Shown here piece after piece: positions 57,019 to 64,000 of a stretch of DNA of 64,000 bases; within the stretch, counting starts at the first letter, position 1; each line of letters begins with the position of its first letter. The position numbers and the translations under genes were made by a program. Source of the DNA: Pseudomonas allokribbensis (GTDB taxonomy: Bacteria > Pseudomonadota > Gammaproteobacteria > Pseudomonadales > Pseudomonadaceae); assembly GCF_014863605.1 (NCBI RefSeq), contig NZ_CP062252.1:4349001-4413000 (forward strand). The letters are read 5' to 3'. The notes under the pieces are model-generated. The model saw only the letters and a list, made by a program, of their open reading frames with translations, was not told the origin of the DNA and did not search any database.

Positions 57019-58578
57019 ATGAGAGGAACCCTCTCTGGTGTTGAATCCGTGAAATCTCCCATCGTGAATCAGTCCATTGCCTTGATGCTCCTCATCGCCC
57101 TGAGCGGTTGCACCACGCTCGACGGTGCGGCCACTCAGGATTGGGGAGAAGGTGCAGCCAACCTCTCCCCTGCCGAACTTCTGAACAACGCAGCCGGGCG
57201 CTACGATCACTGGCAAGCCATTGCTCGCGTCCAGGTTGAAGGCGGTTCTGTCTGCTCGGGCAGCCTGATCGATACCCGAGGCGCAAACGATGACCGCAGC
57301 GGCCCGGCCTACATCCTGACGTCAGGACATTGCGCAAAAGGTGACGCTAACCGGTACATCGAAAACGCCCCGGCGTCCGGTCTCGTTACCTTCAACTTTT
57401 TCCAGGACACCCAGTCCCAACAAAAGCGCTACCCGATCATTGGAATCGAGTGGAGCACCATGCGAGGTCTCGACATTGCGATTCTCAGGCTTGATCGCAC
57501 ACTCAACCAATTGATGACCGATGGCATCACGCCGCTCAAAGTGGCGTCGCAACCACTGGCTGTCGACAGTGATGTGTTGGTGGTTGGCGCACCGATGGAT
57601 GGCCATGTGCAACGCGCCGCCTGCCCTCAGGAACACAGTGCGGATGTTTTCGAAGCGGGTTGGGCATGGCCCGGACAATTCAGCAACCGTTGCCGGGAGG
57701 TACGGCCCGGCATTTCGGGTTCACCTGTCTTGAATCGGTACAGCAATGAAATCGTGGCGATCGTCGGCACCACAACGCAAGGCAGCGGGCTCTCACGTTG
57801 CTCTCGCAACGCCCCGTGCGAAGTCAACAAAGGGGAATCGATAAAAATACCGGAGACCAACTACGCCACCGGAGCAGCGCATCTGAACCAGTGTTTTACA
57901 GCCACTCATTTCAACCCGAAAAACTCTGCGTGCCCACTGGGCCGCGCGACAAATTTCGATCCCGTATTTGGTGACGTCTATATGAGGTTGATCCGTGGCG
58001 CGAATGGGGAATTCATCCCTTTGCAATGGAAGCAATCGTTCACCAGCGATCAACCGTTCTATCGGGTCAAGTTCGTAAGAACACTGGCGGATTGCGCACT
58101 TGATGTCGGTTATGGCGCTGTACATCCGAGTCATGGAGACGGATCAGACAGCTCAAGTCAGGAACTGCGTGAGGGGCCGGGTCTGTATTTCATGTGTGTG
58201 GTGGGGCAGCCACACAATGCAGGCCCTTCGCAGAGATGGGACGGCCGCAATGCAAGAATCTATTACCGCTGGGCTCTGGCAGAACCCGTCAAGACGCCGC
58301 CTGCCTACAGTGCATTTGAAAGTGCAAAGGATGAGTTCACCGTACAACCGTTCGGGATAACGCCGGATCTGGACGTCAGTCGCTACCTATACAAAAGTGG
58401 AGTACCCGAAGAGCTCGACTGCCAAGACGATGAAGGTTACAAGTTGGTCAGACCGCCGTTGCTGGACTTTCAGGTTTCGGTGGCGGATGGAAAGAAAAAA
58501 GTCTGCCTGAAGAGTACGGACATGGCGGGGAATCCATCTCCGATCGCGGACTTCACCGTGCCCACATCTGGCCAGTGA
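57019..58578 (+). CDS. Trypsin-like serine protease, predicted lipoprotein
   Basis: A 519-residue protein. A lipobox (LIALSGC) near residue 31 predicts a lipid-anchored exported protein. The chymotrypsin-fold triad is visible: histidine in YILTSGHCAKG, aspartate in GLDIAILRLD, and serine in RPGISGSPVL. The C-terminal half (about residues 300-519) has no family I recognise but contains paired cysteines. A GTG at 57049, giving a Lys-rich start to the signal, is an alternative start. GC content is lower than in the flanking genes, so recent acquisition is possible. Confidence 0.8.
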   Translation: MRGTLSGVESVKSPIVNQSIALMLLIALSGCTTLDGAATQDWGEGAANLSPAELLNNAAGRYDHWQAIARVQVEGGSVCSGSLIDTRGANDDRSGPAYILTSGHCAKGDANRYIENAPASGLVTFNFFQDTQSQQKRYPIIGIEWSTMRGLDIAILRLDRTLNQLMTDGITPLKVASQPLAVDSDVLVVGAPMDGHVQRAACPQEHSADVFEAGWAWPGQFSNRCREVRPGISGSPVLNRYSNEIVAIVGTTTQGSGLSRCSRNAPCEVNKGESIKIPETNYATGAAHLNQCFTATHFNPKNSACPLGRATNFDPVFGDVYMRLIRGANGEFIPLQWKQSFTSDQPFYRVKFVRTLADCALDVGYGAVHPSHGDGSDSSSQELREGPGLYFMCVVGQPHNAGPSQRWDGRNARIYYRWALAEPVKTPPAYSAFESAKDEFTVQPFGITPDLDVSRYLYKSGVPEELDCQDDEGYKLVRPPLLDFQVSVADGKKKVCLKSTDMAGNPSPIADFTVPTSGQ

Positions 58579-58607
58579 CACGCCACCTGTTCTTGAGGCG
58601 TCGTGAA

Positions 58608-58633
58608 ACAGGCGGCTGTCGCCAGCCGCCTGT
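58608..58633. terminator. Hairpin between convergent protease and fecA genes
   Basis: ACAGGCGGCT and AGCCGCCTGT form a perfect ten-pair stem around a six-base loop. Only three T follow on the minus side, so it is a moderate terminator for fecA. Confidence 0.55.
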
Positions 58634-58641
58634 CCTGCCGA

Positions 58642-61065
58642 TCAGAACCCGACGCTGGCCTGCACGAAGAACGTACGCGGCGCGCCGACATACATCCCGG
58701 AGTTGTTGTCGCTGGAGCGGGTGAAGTACTGCTTGTCGAAGATATTTTTCACCCCGGCGCCGAGCTTCAGGTTCGACAGCTGCGCACCGAAGTCATAGCC
58801 GCCACGCACGTTCCAGGTCACGTAACCCGGGATGTCGCCGTACTGCCCGTCCGCCGTGCCTTCGGTGATGTAGTTGTTGCTGAAGCTGCCGTCGGCATTC
58901 ACGCCGGTACCCGGCGAGCGCTGTTTGGACTGGGCGAACCCGTCGATGTTGTAGGTCCAGCGGTTGATGTCGTAACGCAGGCCGACAGTCGCCACCTGAC
59001 GCGAGTAGAACGGCAGGTCGCGGCCCTTGAAGCCCGGGATCTCGCCTTCATAGGTCGCGCGGGTGTAAGTGAAACCGGCGTTGGCAGTCAGGCCATCGAG
59101 ACGCGGATCCAGCGCAGCCATGTCGTAGTGTACCGACGCCTCGATGCCCTGGTGCTTGGTAGCGCCGAGGTTGGTCCAGCCTATGTCGTTGCTGATGTAT
59201 TGCAGTTCGTCATCGAAGTCGATGTAGAACAGCGTCACTTCACCGCCCCAAACATCATCGTTGTAGCGAGTACCGATCTCGTAGGTCTTGGCTTTCTCAG
59301 GCTCCAGACCATTGGCGGTCTGATCACCCGAACCGCCCTGGCCGAGCTGGAAATACTGCAGGCTGCCGAACGAGGTTTCGTAGTTGGCAAACAGCTTCCA
59401 TGCATCCGACAGGTGATACATCACGCTCAGTGCCGGCAGCGGTTCGTTGCTCTCGATGCTGCGGTTTTTCTCCGGTACGCGCTTGCCAGCAGTGTCGAGC
59501 ACGGCGCGGTCGTGCCAGTCGGTGTTGATGTGCTCGAAGCGAATGCCCGGGGTGATGGTCCAGTTGCCGACGTCGATCTTGTTGTCGACGTAAACCGAAT
59601 TGGCCTCGGTGCCGCCGGTGCGATCCTGGAACACATGGCCGTCGGACGACTTGGTCACTACCGGCTCATTGTTGACCAGCGCCAGACGGCTCGACTGCTC
59701 GTGCATCGCCTCTTTCAGGTAGCGATAACCGACGCTGACTTCCTGAGTGGTCGGGCCGACATCGAATACCCGGGAGACGCGTGGCTCGATGCCCAGCGTG
59801 TAGTAGGAACGCGGGTACGAGCTCAGGGTTTTCTGGTCGCGGGCGGCGATGGTGCTGCCACGGAAGCTGTCGGTGTAATAGGTCAGCACTTCCGCCTGGG
59901 TGCGCTCGTCGATCTGGCGGATCCACTTGAACGACACGTCCTTGCGGCGGCCGCTGAAGTTGTCGTAGTCGCGCACCGAGTCATACGGCTTGTCGTCGTA
60001 CTGCTTCTGCGTCAGGCCGCCGGGCATGTCGGCGCTGGCGTCGTAGTAGTGGAAGTTGAGGCTGAAATCGTCCTGATCGGTCGGTGCCCAGTGGGTCTTG
60101 AGGAGCACGTCGTCGATGTCGTTGCCGTTGTTGCGCTCGCGATAACCGTTGCCGTTGACCCCGGAATACAACAGCGCCACGCCCATGCCGTTGTCGGCCG
60201 TGCCGCCGAGGAATGCGGTGTCGATGTGTTTCCAGCCGCCGTAGCGGGTGGTTTCCAGCGTGGTGCCGATTTCACCGGTGGCTTTTTCCGGGATGGCACG
60301 GGTCACGAAGTTGATCACGCCGCCGACGTTCTGTGGCCCATAACGCACGGAGCCGGCGCCACGCACGACGTCGATGCTGTCAAGGTTGCCGGAGGAAATC
60401 GGCGCCATCGACAGTTGTGGCTGACCGTACGGCGCGAACGCCGCCGGCACGCCGTCGATCAGCACGGTGGAGCGCGGCGACAGACGCGAAGTCAGGCCAC
60501 GCACGCCCACGTTCAGCGAAATATCGCTGCCGCCGGTGCCGTTGGAGTCCTGCACCTGCACGCCCGGTACACGCTTGAGGACGTCGCTGACGTTCATTGC
60601 GCCCTGCTCGACCATGGCCTCGCGGCGGATCACCGTGCGCGCGCCCGGGTGGTTCTGTACCACGGCGGCATCGGCGTCGCCGAGCCAGTCACCGACCACT
60701 TTGATGTCGGTCACGCCCAGTTCCAGCGGGCCGTTGGCGGCTGCAGTCGGTGCTGGCGACAGGGTCACCGAACCTTCATTGATCTGATATTCCAGACCGC
60801 TGCCTTGCAGCAATTGGCGCAGCGCGTCTTCCGGCGAAAGATTGCCATCGACAGCCGGGGCCTGTTTGCCGGCAACCAGATCCGGGCTGAAAAACACCTG
60901 CAGCGAGGTTTGCTGACCCAGTTCGCTCAGCGCCTGACCCAGTGGCTGCGCGCGGATATGAATGGCGTCGGCCGCAAATGCCATCGGCATCGCAGCATTG
61001 ACCGCCAGCGCGAGCGCCAGCGGCAACCAGGGGGATTTTTTGTTGTTGGCAGTGGTGTTTTTCAC
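58642..61065 (-). CDS. fecA: TonB-dependent ferric citrate receptor
   Basis: An 807-residue transducing receptor close to E. coli FecA. After the signal peptide (ending AFA near residue 31) comes the N-terminal signalling STN domain (about residues 33-100) that contacts FecR. The plug follows with VVGDWLGDA, RSTVLIDGVPAAFAPYGQPQ and VVRGAGSVRYGPQNVGGVIN. The barrel ends FVQASVGF. It starts at GTG with an AGGA site. The FecI and FecR genes lie directly upstream, as expected for a surface-signalling system inducible by its own ligand. Confidence 0.92.
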   Translation of the reverse strand: MKNTTANNKKSPWLPLALALAVNAAMPMAFAADAIHIRAQPLGQALSELGQQTSLQVFFSPDLVAGKQAPAVDGNLSPEDALRQLLQGSGLEYQINEGSVTLSPAPTAAANGPLELGVTDIKVVGDWLGDADAAVVQNHPGARTVIRREAMVEQGAMNVSDVLKRVPGVQVQDSNGTGGSDISLNVGVRGLTSRLSPRSTVLIDGVPAAFAPYGQPQLSMAPISSGNLDSIDVVRGAGSVRYGPQNVGGVINFVTRAIPEKATGEIGTTLETTRYGGWKHIDTAFLGGTADNGMGVALLYSGVNGNGYRERNNGNDIDDVLLKTHWAPTDQDDFSLNFHYYDASADMPGGLTQKQYDDKPYDSVRDYDNFSGRRKDVSFKWIRQIDERTQAEVLTYYTDSFRGSTIAARDQKTLSSYPRSYYTLGIEPRVSRVFDVGPTTQEVSVGYRYLKEAMHEQSSRLALVNNEPVVTKSSDGHVFQDRTGGTEANSVYVDNKIDVGNWTITPGIRFEHINTDWHDRAVLDTAGKRVPEKNRSIESNEPLPALSVMYHLSDAWKLFANYETSFGSLQYFQLGQGGSGDQTANGLEPEKAKTYEIGTRYNDDVWGGEVTLFYIDFDDELQYISNDIGWTNLGATKHQGIEASVHYDMAALDPRLDGLTANAGFTYTRATYEGEIPGFKGRDLPFYSRQVATVGLRYDINRWTYNIDGFAQSKQRSPGTGVNADGSFSNNYITEGTADGQYGDIPGYVTWNVRGGYDFGAQLSNLKLGAGVKNIFDKQYFTRSSDNNSGMYVGAPRTFFVQASVGF

Positions 61066-61182
61066 GTCGTACGCAGTCCTGTGGATCGCAAGTGAGTGCG
61101 GCTGTTAATGCAAACCAGTTGCAGTTGAACAGGAAGACGACGAACTCGAAAAAAACCTGAATTTTATTTTGAAATTATTTCC
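61066..61182 (-). promoter_or_regulatory. fecR-fecA spacer with a possible FecI promoter
   Basis: The roughly 100-base gap is very A+T-rich near the fecR end. GGAAAT (61177-61182 read on the minus strand), just inside fecR, resembles the -35 of the E. coli fecA promoter. The -10 is not clear to me. Confidence 0.3.
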
Positions 61183-62147
61183 TGACTGCCGTCGGCGAGG
61201 GTCCGCACGGCCACCGGAAGGATGCTCGGCAAGGCCTTGAGCAAGGCATCGGTGTTGTCGGATTTGAACACGCTGGTCAGGCGCAGATTGGCCACCGTCG
61301 GATTGGCGACAGTCAACGGCTTGTCGCGGTAACGGGAAACCTCTTCAACCACTTCGCTGAGGCTGGCGTTGTTGAACACCAGTTTGCCGCTGCGCCACGC
61401 CGTCAGTTCCGTCGGGTTGACCGCGTAGGCCTGAGCCACAACGCCATGGGCATCGATATGAGTGCCGAGGCCGGCGGTCAGGTTGATGAACTCGTTGTCC
61501 GGCGCATGAAGCCCCTGCACCTTGACCGTCCCCTGCTCCACCGCGACCCGGGTTTGCGTCACGTCGCGGCGCACATCGAAGCGGGTGCCGGTGACCGTGA
61601 CCTTGCCGCTGCCGGCCTCGACCACGAACGGCCGCGAGGTATCGTGCTCGACGCTGAACATCGCCTCGCCTTCGGTCAACTCGATCAGTCGCCGATCCTT
61701 CTCGAAACGCACCTGCAAACGGCTGCGGCTGTTGAGATCGATCACCGAGCCGTCCGGCAATGCCACATGGCGACGCTCGCCCAGCGCCGTGGCGAATTCG
61801 GCGCTGTAACCCGCCGGGTGATTCAAGCCACTGAACAGACCGAGCCCAAGCGCCACCGCGACCACGCTGGCCGCCACGGCATAACGCAGCAGCGGACGGC
61901 GTTCGCGACGTGCTGGCGGGGTTTCACACAGGGCCTTGAGCCGTGGCGCCGGCAGCAGATCCGCCGCCGTCCATAAGCCTTGCAGCAACTGGAATTCGTC
62001 ACGGTGCTGCGGATGTTCGTTCAGCCAGGCGTCGAAGCGCCGGTATTGTTCGGCATCGACGGCTGGTTCCTGCAAACGCACAAACCAGCGTGCCGCGTCA
62101 TCGCGCACCGTTGTTTGCCCGCACGCGCAATCACGAGTATCCATCAT
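61164..62147 (-). CDS. fecR: FecR-type anti-sigma / signal relay protein
   Basis: FecR relays the state of FecA from the periplasm to FecI. The 327-residue protein has an N-terminal cytoplasmic domain (DDAARWFVRLQEP, FDAWLNEHPQHRDEF), one membrane helix (AVAASVVAVALGLGLFSGL, near residue 95), and the FecR periplasmic domain (RHVALPDGSVIDLNSRSRL, VEHDTSRPFVVEAGSGKVTV). AGGA supports the ATG at 62147. It starts 40 bases after the fecI stop. Confidence 0.9.
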   Translation of the reverse strand: MMDTRDCACGQTTVRDDAARWFVRLQEPAVDAEQYRRFDAWLNEHPQHRDEFQLLQGLWTAADLLPAPRLKALCETPPARRERRPLLRYAVAASVVAVALGLGLFSGLNHPAGYSAEFATALGERRHVALPDGSVIDLNSRSRLQVRFEKDRRLIELTEGEAMFSVEHDTSRPFVVEAGSGKVTVTGTRFDVRRDVTQTRVAVEQGTVKVQGLHAPDNEFINLTAGLGTHIDAHGVVAQAYAVNPTELTAWRSGKLVFNNASLSEVVEEVSRYRDKPLTVANPTVANLRLTSVFKSDNTDALLKALPSILPVAVRTLADGSQEIISK

Positions 62148-62187
62148 GGAATGTCCTGTTTGGCTGGGGATGAAAAGACGCCGCGGC

Positions 62188-62688
62188 TCATGATTGCGCC
62201 CCGTCCAGGCGATCACGCAGATGCCGCAGGGTGCGGATCATATACTTTTCCACCATGTTCTTGGACAGGCCCAGGCGTTCGGCGATTTCCGCCTGAGTCA
62301 GGCCTTCGATCTTCTGCCAGACGAAAATCCGCCGACAGTTGACCGGCAATTCGGTGAGCGCCCGCTCGATGGAATCGGCCAGCTGGATCGCATGCATGTA
62401 ATGCTCCGGGTCACCGGTCGGCGACTCACTGAGATCGATCGCCTCCGACTCCATGGCACCCCGCCGGTCCTCACGCCGATAGCCGTCCACCGCGATGTTG
62501 CGCGCCGTCTGGTGCAAATACGCCCGGGGTTGCTGCACCGCCGACGAATCGGACTCGAGCACCCGCACAAAGGTGTCGTGCGCCAGATCCTCGGCCTGCG
62601 AGCGATTGCGCAGGCGGCGGGTCCAGGTGCCGATCAACTCTTCGTAATGCTCGAGAAAGCCGGGTCTGCGGGGCAGCATGGGGATCAT
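62188..62688 (-). CDS. fecI: ECF sigma factor, FecI type
   Basis: A 166-residue iron-starvation sigma factor. Region 2 has NRSQAEDLAHDTFVRVLE and region 4 has LTQAEIAERLGLSKNMVEKYMIRTLRHL, both typical of FecI. It should direct transcription of fecA once FecA binds its ligand. A Fur-box-like sequence lies just upstream. An internal ATG at 62679 is an alternative start. Confidence 0.92.
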   Translation of the reverse strand: MIPMLPRRPGFLEHYEELIGTWTRRLRNRSQAEDLAHDTFVRVLESDSSAVQQPRAYLHQTARNIAVDGYRREDRRGAMESEAIDLSESPTGDPEHYMHAIQLADSIERALTELPVNCRRIFVWQKIEGLTQAEIAERLGLSKNMVEKYMIRTLRHLRDRLDGAQS

Positions 62689-62714
62689 TGCGGCGTGCTG
62701 GGGAAAGGGGCGTG

Positions 62715-62733
62715 AATAGTAATGCTTCCTATT
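62715..62733 (-). promoter_or_regulatory. Fur-box-like sequence upstream of fecI
   Basis: AATAGTAATGCTTCCTATT has inverted AATAG/CTATT ends and matches about ten of 19 positions of the Fur consensus. Its location 27 bases before fecI is what iron repression would need. Confidence 0.4.
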
Positions 62734-62745
62734 AAGCCCCGCAAA

Positions 62746-63585
62746 TCATTCCGGCTTGGCACCGACTGAAGGATAATGCGAACTCTGATCCGCGATGCCG
62801 AAATAGCCTTCAGGCAGTGCAAGGTAGTTATAAAACGGATTGACTTCGAGATGGGTGTATCCGATCGCGATCAAATGAATATGGTCCCGATGAAGACCAA
62901 TGACCTCGGCCAGCGGTTCGGCTATCGCCCTGTGCATGTGAGGATTGGTCCTGTAACCAACCACCGCGTCGTGGTATTTCGTGCACAGGTTCATGAAAAG
63001 CTCACCTTTTTCAGGCTGCAGGCAGTCTCCGTTACCAAAGTAGTCTTCGTGAACCTGGATCACTTGCCCCGCTATTGTCTGCGGTGTGGGAAGCAGGCTG
63101 TGCCGGAAATTCTGCAAATTGGCATCCTCTTCTCTCAGCAAGCCCGCTGCCGCAACCCGCGCTGTCACTGTACACATCTCATCGACCAGCCGTTTCGGCA
63201 ACCGAGCGGGTGCCAAATGGCGATTCATCACGAAAATCCCCATGGCGTTCAATATTTCATCGGAAATCGGCAGCTCCCAGCCCCTGACTTTGTGGTGACC
63301 AAACACAGGTGCGAAAAACCAGGGTACCGAGTCTATCTTGACGTCTCTCTGCGTTTTTTCGACGTGGCAGTAGACCTGATTGGCGATCACCTTCGGCTCC
63401 AGAATCCCCCACCACTCTTCGGTCTTCGTCCATCCGAAAGGGGGGTTCCCATGACCATCTCCCGCCAGAAATGCCAAGGGAGTACAGTCCGGAAATTGCG
63501 CCTGGGCCTCTGCCAGGCTATTCCTCTTGGCGGGGGCAACCAATGCACCCTCCTCGACCCACCACCTGCCAACCTTGACGCCCAT
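62746..63585 (-). CDS. Hypothetical protein with histidine-rich C-terminal third
   Basis: A 279-residue protein I do not recognise. It has no signal peptide or clear membrane helix. The N-terminus is tryptophan-rich (GRWWVEEGALVAP, WTKTEEWWGIL). The C-terminal third is rich in histidine (HMHRAIAEPLAEVIGLHRDHIH) and ends with short aromatic blocks. AGGAAG precedes the ATG. Base composition is lower in GC than in the fec genes. It may be an acquired gene or part of a toxin or effector locus; there is no direct evidence for either. Confidence 0.7.
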   Translation of the reverse strand: MGVKVGRWWVEEGALVAPAKRNSLAEAQAQFPDCTPLAFLAGDGHGNPPFGWTKTEEWWGILEPKVIANQVYCHVEKTQRDVKIDSVPWFFAPVFGHHKVRGWELPISDEILNAMGIFVMNRHLAPARLPKRLVDEMCTVTARVAAAGLLREEDANLQNFRHSLLPTPQTIAGQVIQVHEDYFGNGDCLQPEKGELFMNLCTKYHDAVVGYRTNPHMHRAIAEPLAEVIGLHRDHIHLIAIGYTHLEVNPFYNYLALPEGYFGIADQSSHYPSVGAKPE

Positions 63586-63793
63586 GATGTCGCTTCCTGT
63601 CAGTCCATTGCCGTGAGAGTGCGCTTCAATACCCTAGTCCGTCCCCAGTGGCTTTGCCATCAATCACCCGGGCCTTGATGATTCCTCCTTGCATCTCGTC
63701 GCAATCCATCAACCCCACCCCCGTCCCGCACCCTAGATTAGATCCCACAACAACACGCCGCCCCGAGCGGCCCGCTACCGTGGAGATCGCCTC

Positions 63794-64000
63794 ATGCACA
63801 GTTTCCAGACCCGCAAGCAGCACAGCCCGGTCGACGCCTGGGATCAGCAGGATCCGGAGCAGGCCTTCACCCTGCCCTCGCGCTATTTCTACGACGACAG
63901 CCTGTTTCGTGCCGAGCGCGACAACATTTTCATGAAGGCCTGGCATGTCGCCGGGCATGTCAGTGAGTTCGCCGAGCCGGGGCAGTTCGTGGTCACCGAC
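63794..64000 (+). CDS. Aromatic-ring-hydroxylating dioxygenase alpha subunit (5' end)
   Basis: The first 69 codons of a gene running off the window. The segment LPSRYFYDDSLFRAERDNIF and KAWHVAGHVSEFAEPGQFVV is the usual start of Rieske-type oxygenase large subunits, just ahead of the [2Fe-2S] site. GGAG precedes the ATG. Substrate class cannot be judged from this part. Confidence 0.82.
   Translation, partial: MHSFQTRKQHSPVDAWDQQDPEQAFTLPSRYFYDDSLFRAERDNIFMKAWHVAGHVSEFAEPGQFVVTD

Noticed and set aside
58603..61095. A plus-strand open frame of 830 codons across fecA
   Set aside because: Shadow of fecA, whose homology to E. coli FecA is clear along its length.

Overview
The window looks like chromosome of a Pseudomonas of the fluorescens group. 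The GC content and codon use are high, the gene content is typical (FecIRA, CodBA, SelD-MnmH, paired YdcZ-type transporters, a Pseudomonas metallothionein, REP-type palindromes), and 41.0-49.2 kb appears collinear, from memory, with P. aeruginosa PA2652-PA2659 (CtpM, a transporter, TlpQ, BqsS/BqsR, BqsQ/BqsP). I see no IS element, prophage, CRISPR array, rRNA or tRNA.

Layout. 0-0.7 kb: the end of an unknown gene and a glutathione S-transferase. 0.7-1.78 kb: a long gap holding a possible minus-strand small transcript. 1.8-12.4 kb: a complete trans-envelope import cluster (TonB, ExbB, ExbD, a TonB-dependent receptor, then Yej-type binding protein, two permeases and a double ATPase). The binding protein and first permease are joined in frame at a run of six G. 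12.5-14.8 kb: a DUF3455 protein, an ECF sigma / anti-sigma pair, and a small exported protein made of eight near-identical 13-residue repeats. 14.8-22.6 kb: a DUF1615 lipoprotein, an FAD monooxygenase, a three-cysteine (zinc-type) HemB, a Nu-class-like GST, a histidine phosphatase, MnmH and SelD. 22.7-33.2 kb: one 3506-residue autotransporter. 33.6-35.6 kb: a Tsx-type nucleoside channel and an exported NUP-family protein behind a PurR/LacI-like palindrome.

35.6-41 kb: a quinone oxidoreductase / XapX / AraC group, two small conserved proteins, a metallothionein, an interspersed repeat, and two YdcZ-type transporters divergent from a LysR regulator. 41-49.2 kb: two chemoreceptors, each with a good FliA (sigma-28) promoter, flanking an ion/organic-acid transporter, then a BqsSR-like two-component operon with two PepSY proteins. 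49.4-58.6 kb: a patatin-like protein, QueD, an alpha/beta hydrolase, CodB-CodA, a DapF-like protein that has lost both catalytic cysteines, an MFS transporter, and a trypsin-like lipoprotein. A perfect palindrome occurs on either side of the DapF-like/MFS pair. 58.6-62.7 kb: FecA, FecR and FecI. 62.7-64 kb: an unrecognised 279-residue protein and the start of a Rieske dioxygenase.

The most unusual items are the tandem-repeat exported protein, the binding-protein/permease fusion, the cysteine-less DapF homologue, the internally triplicated autotransporter, and the candidate small transcript opposite the tonB cluster.
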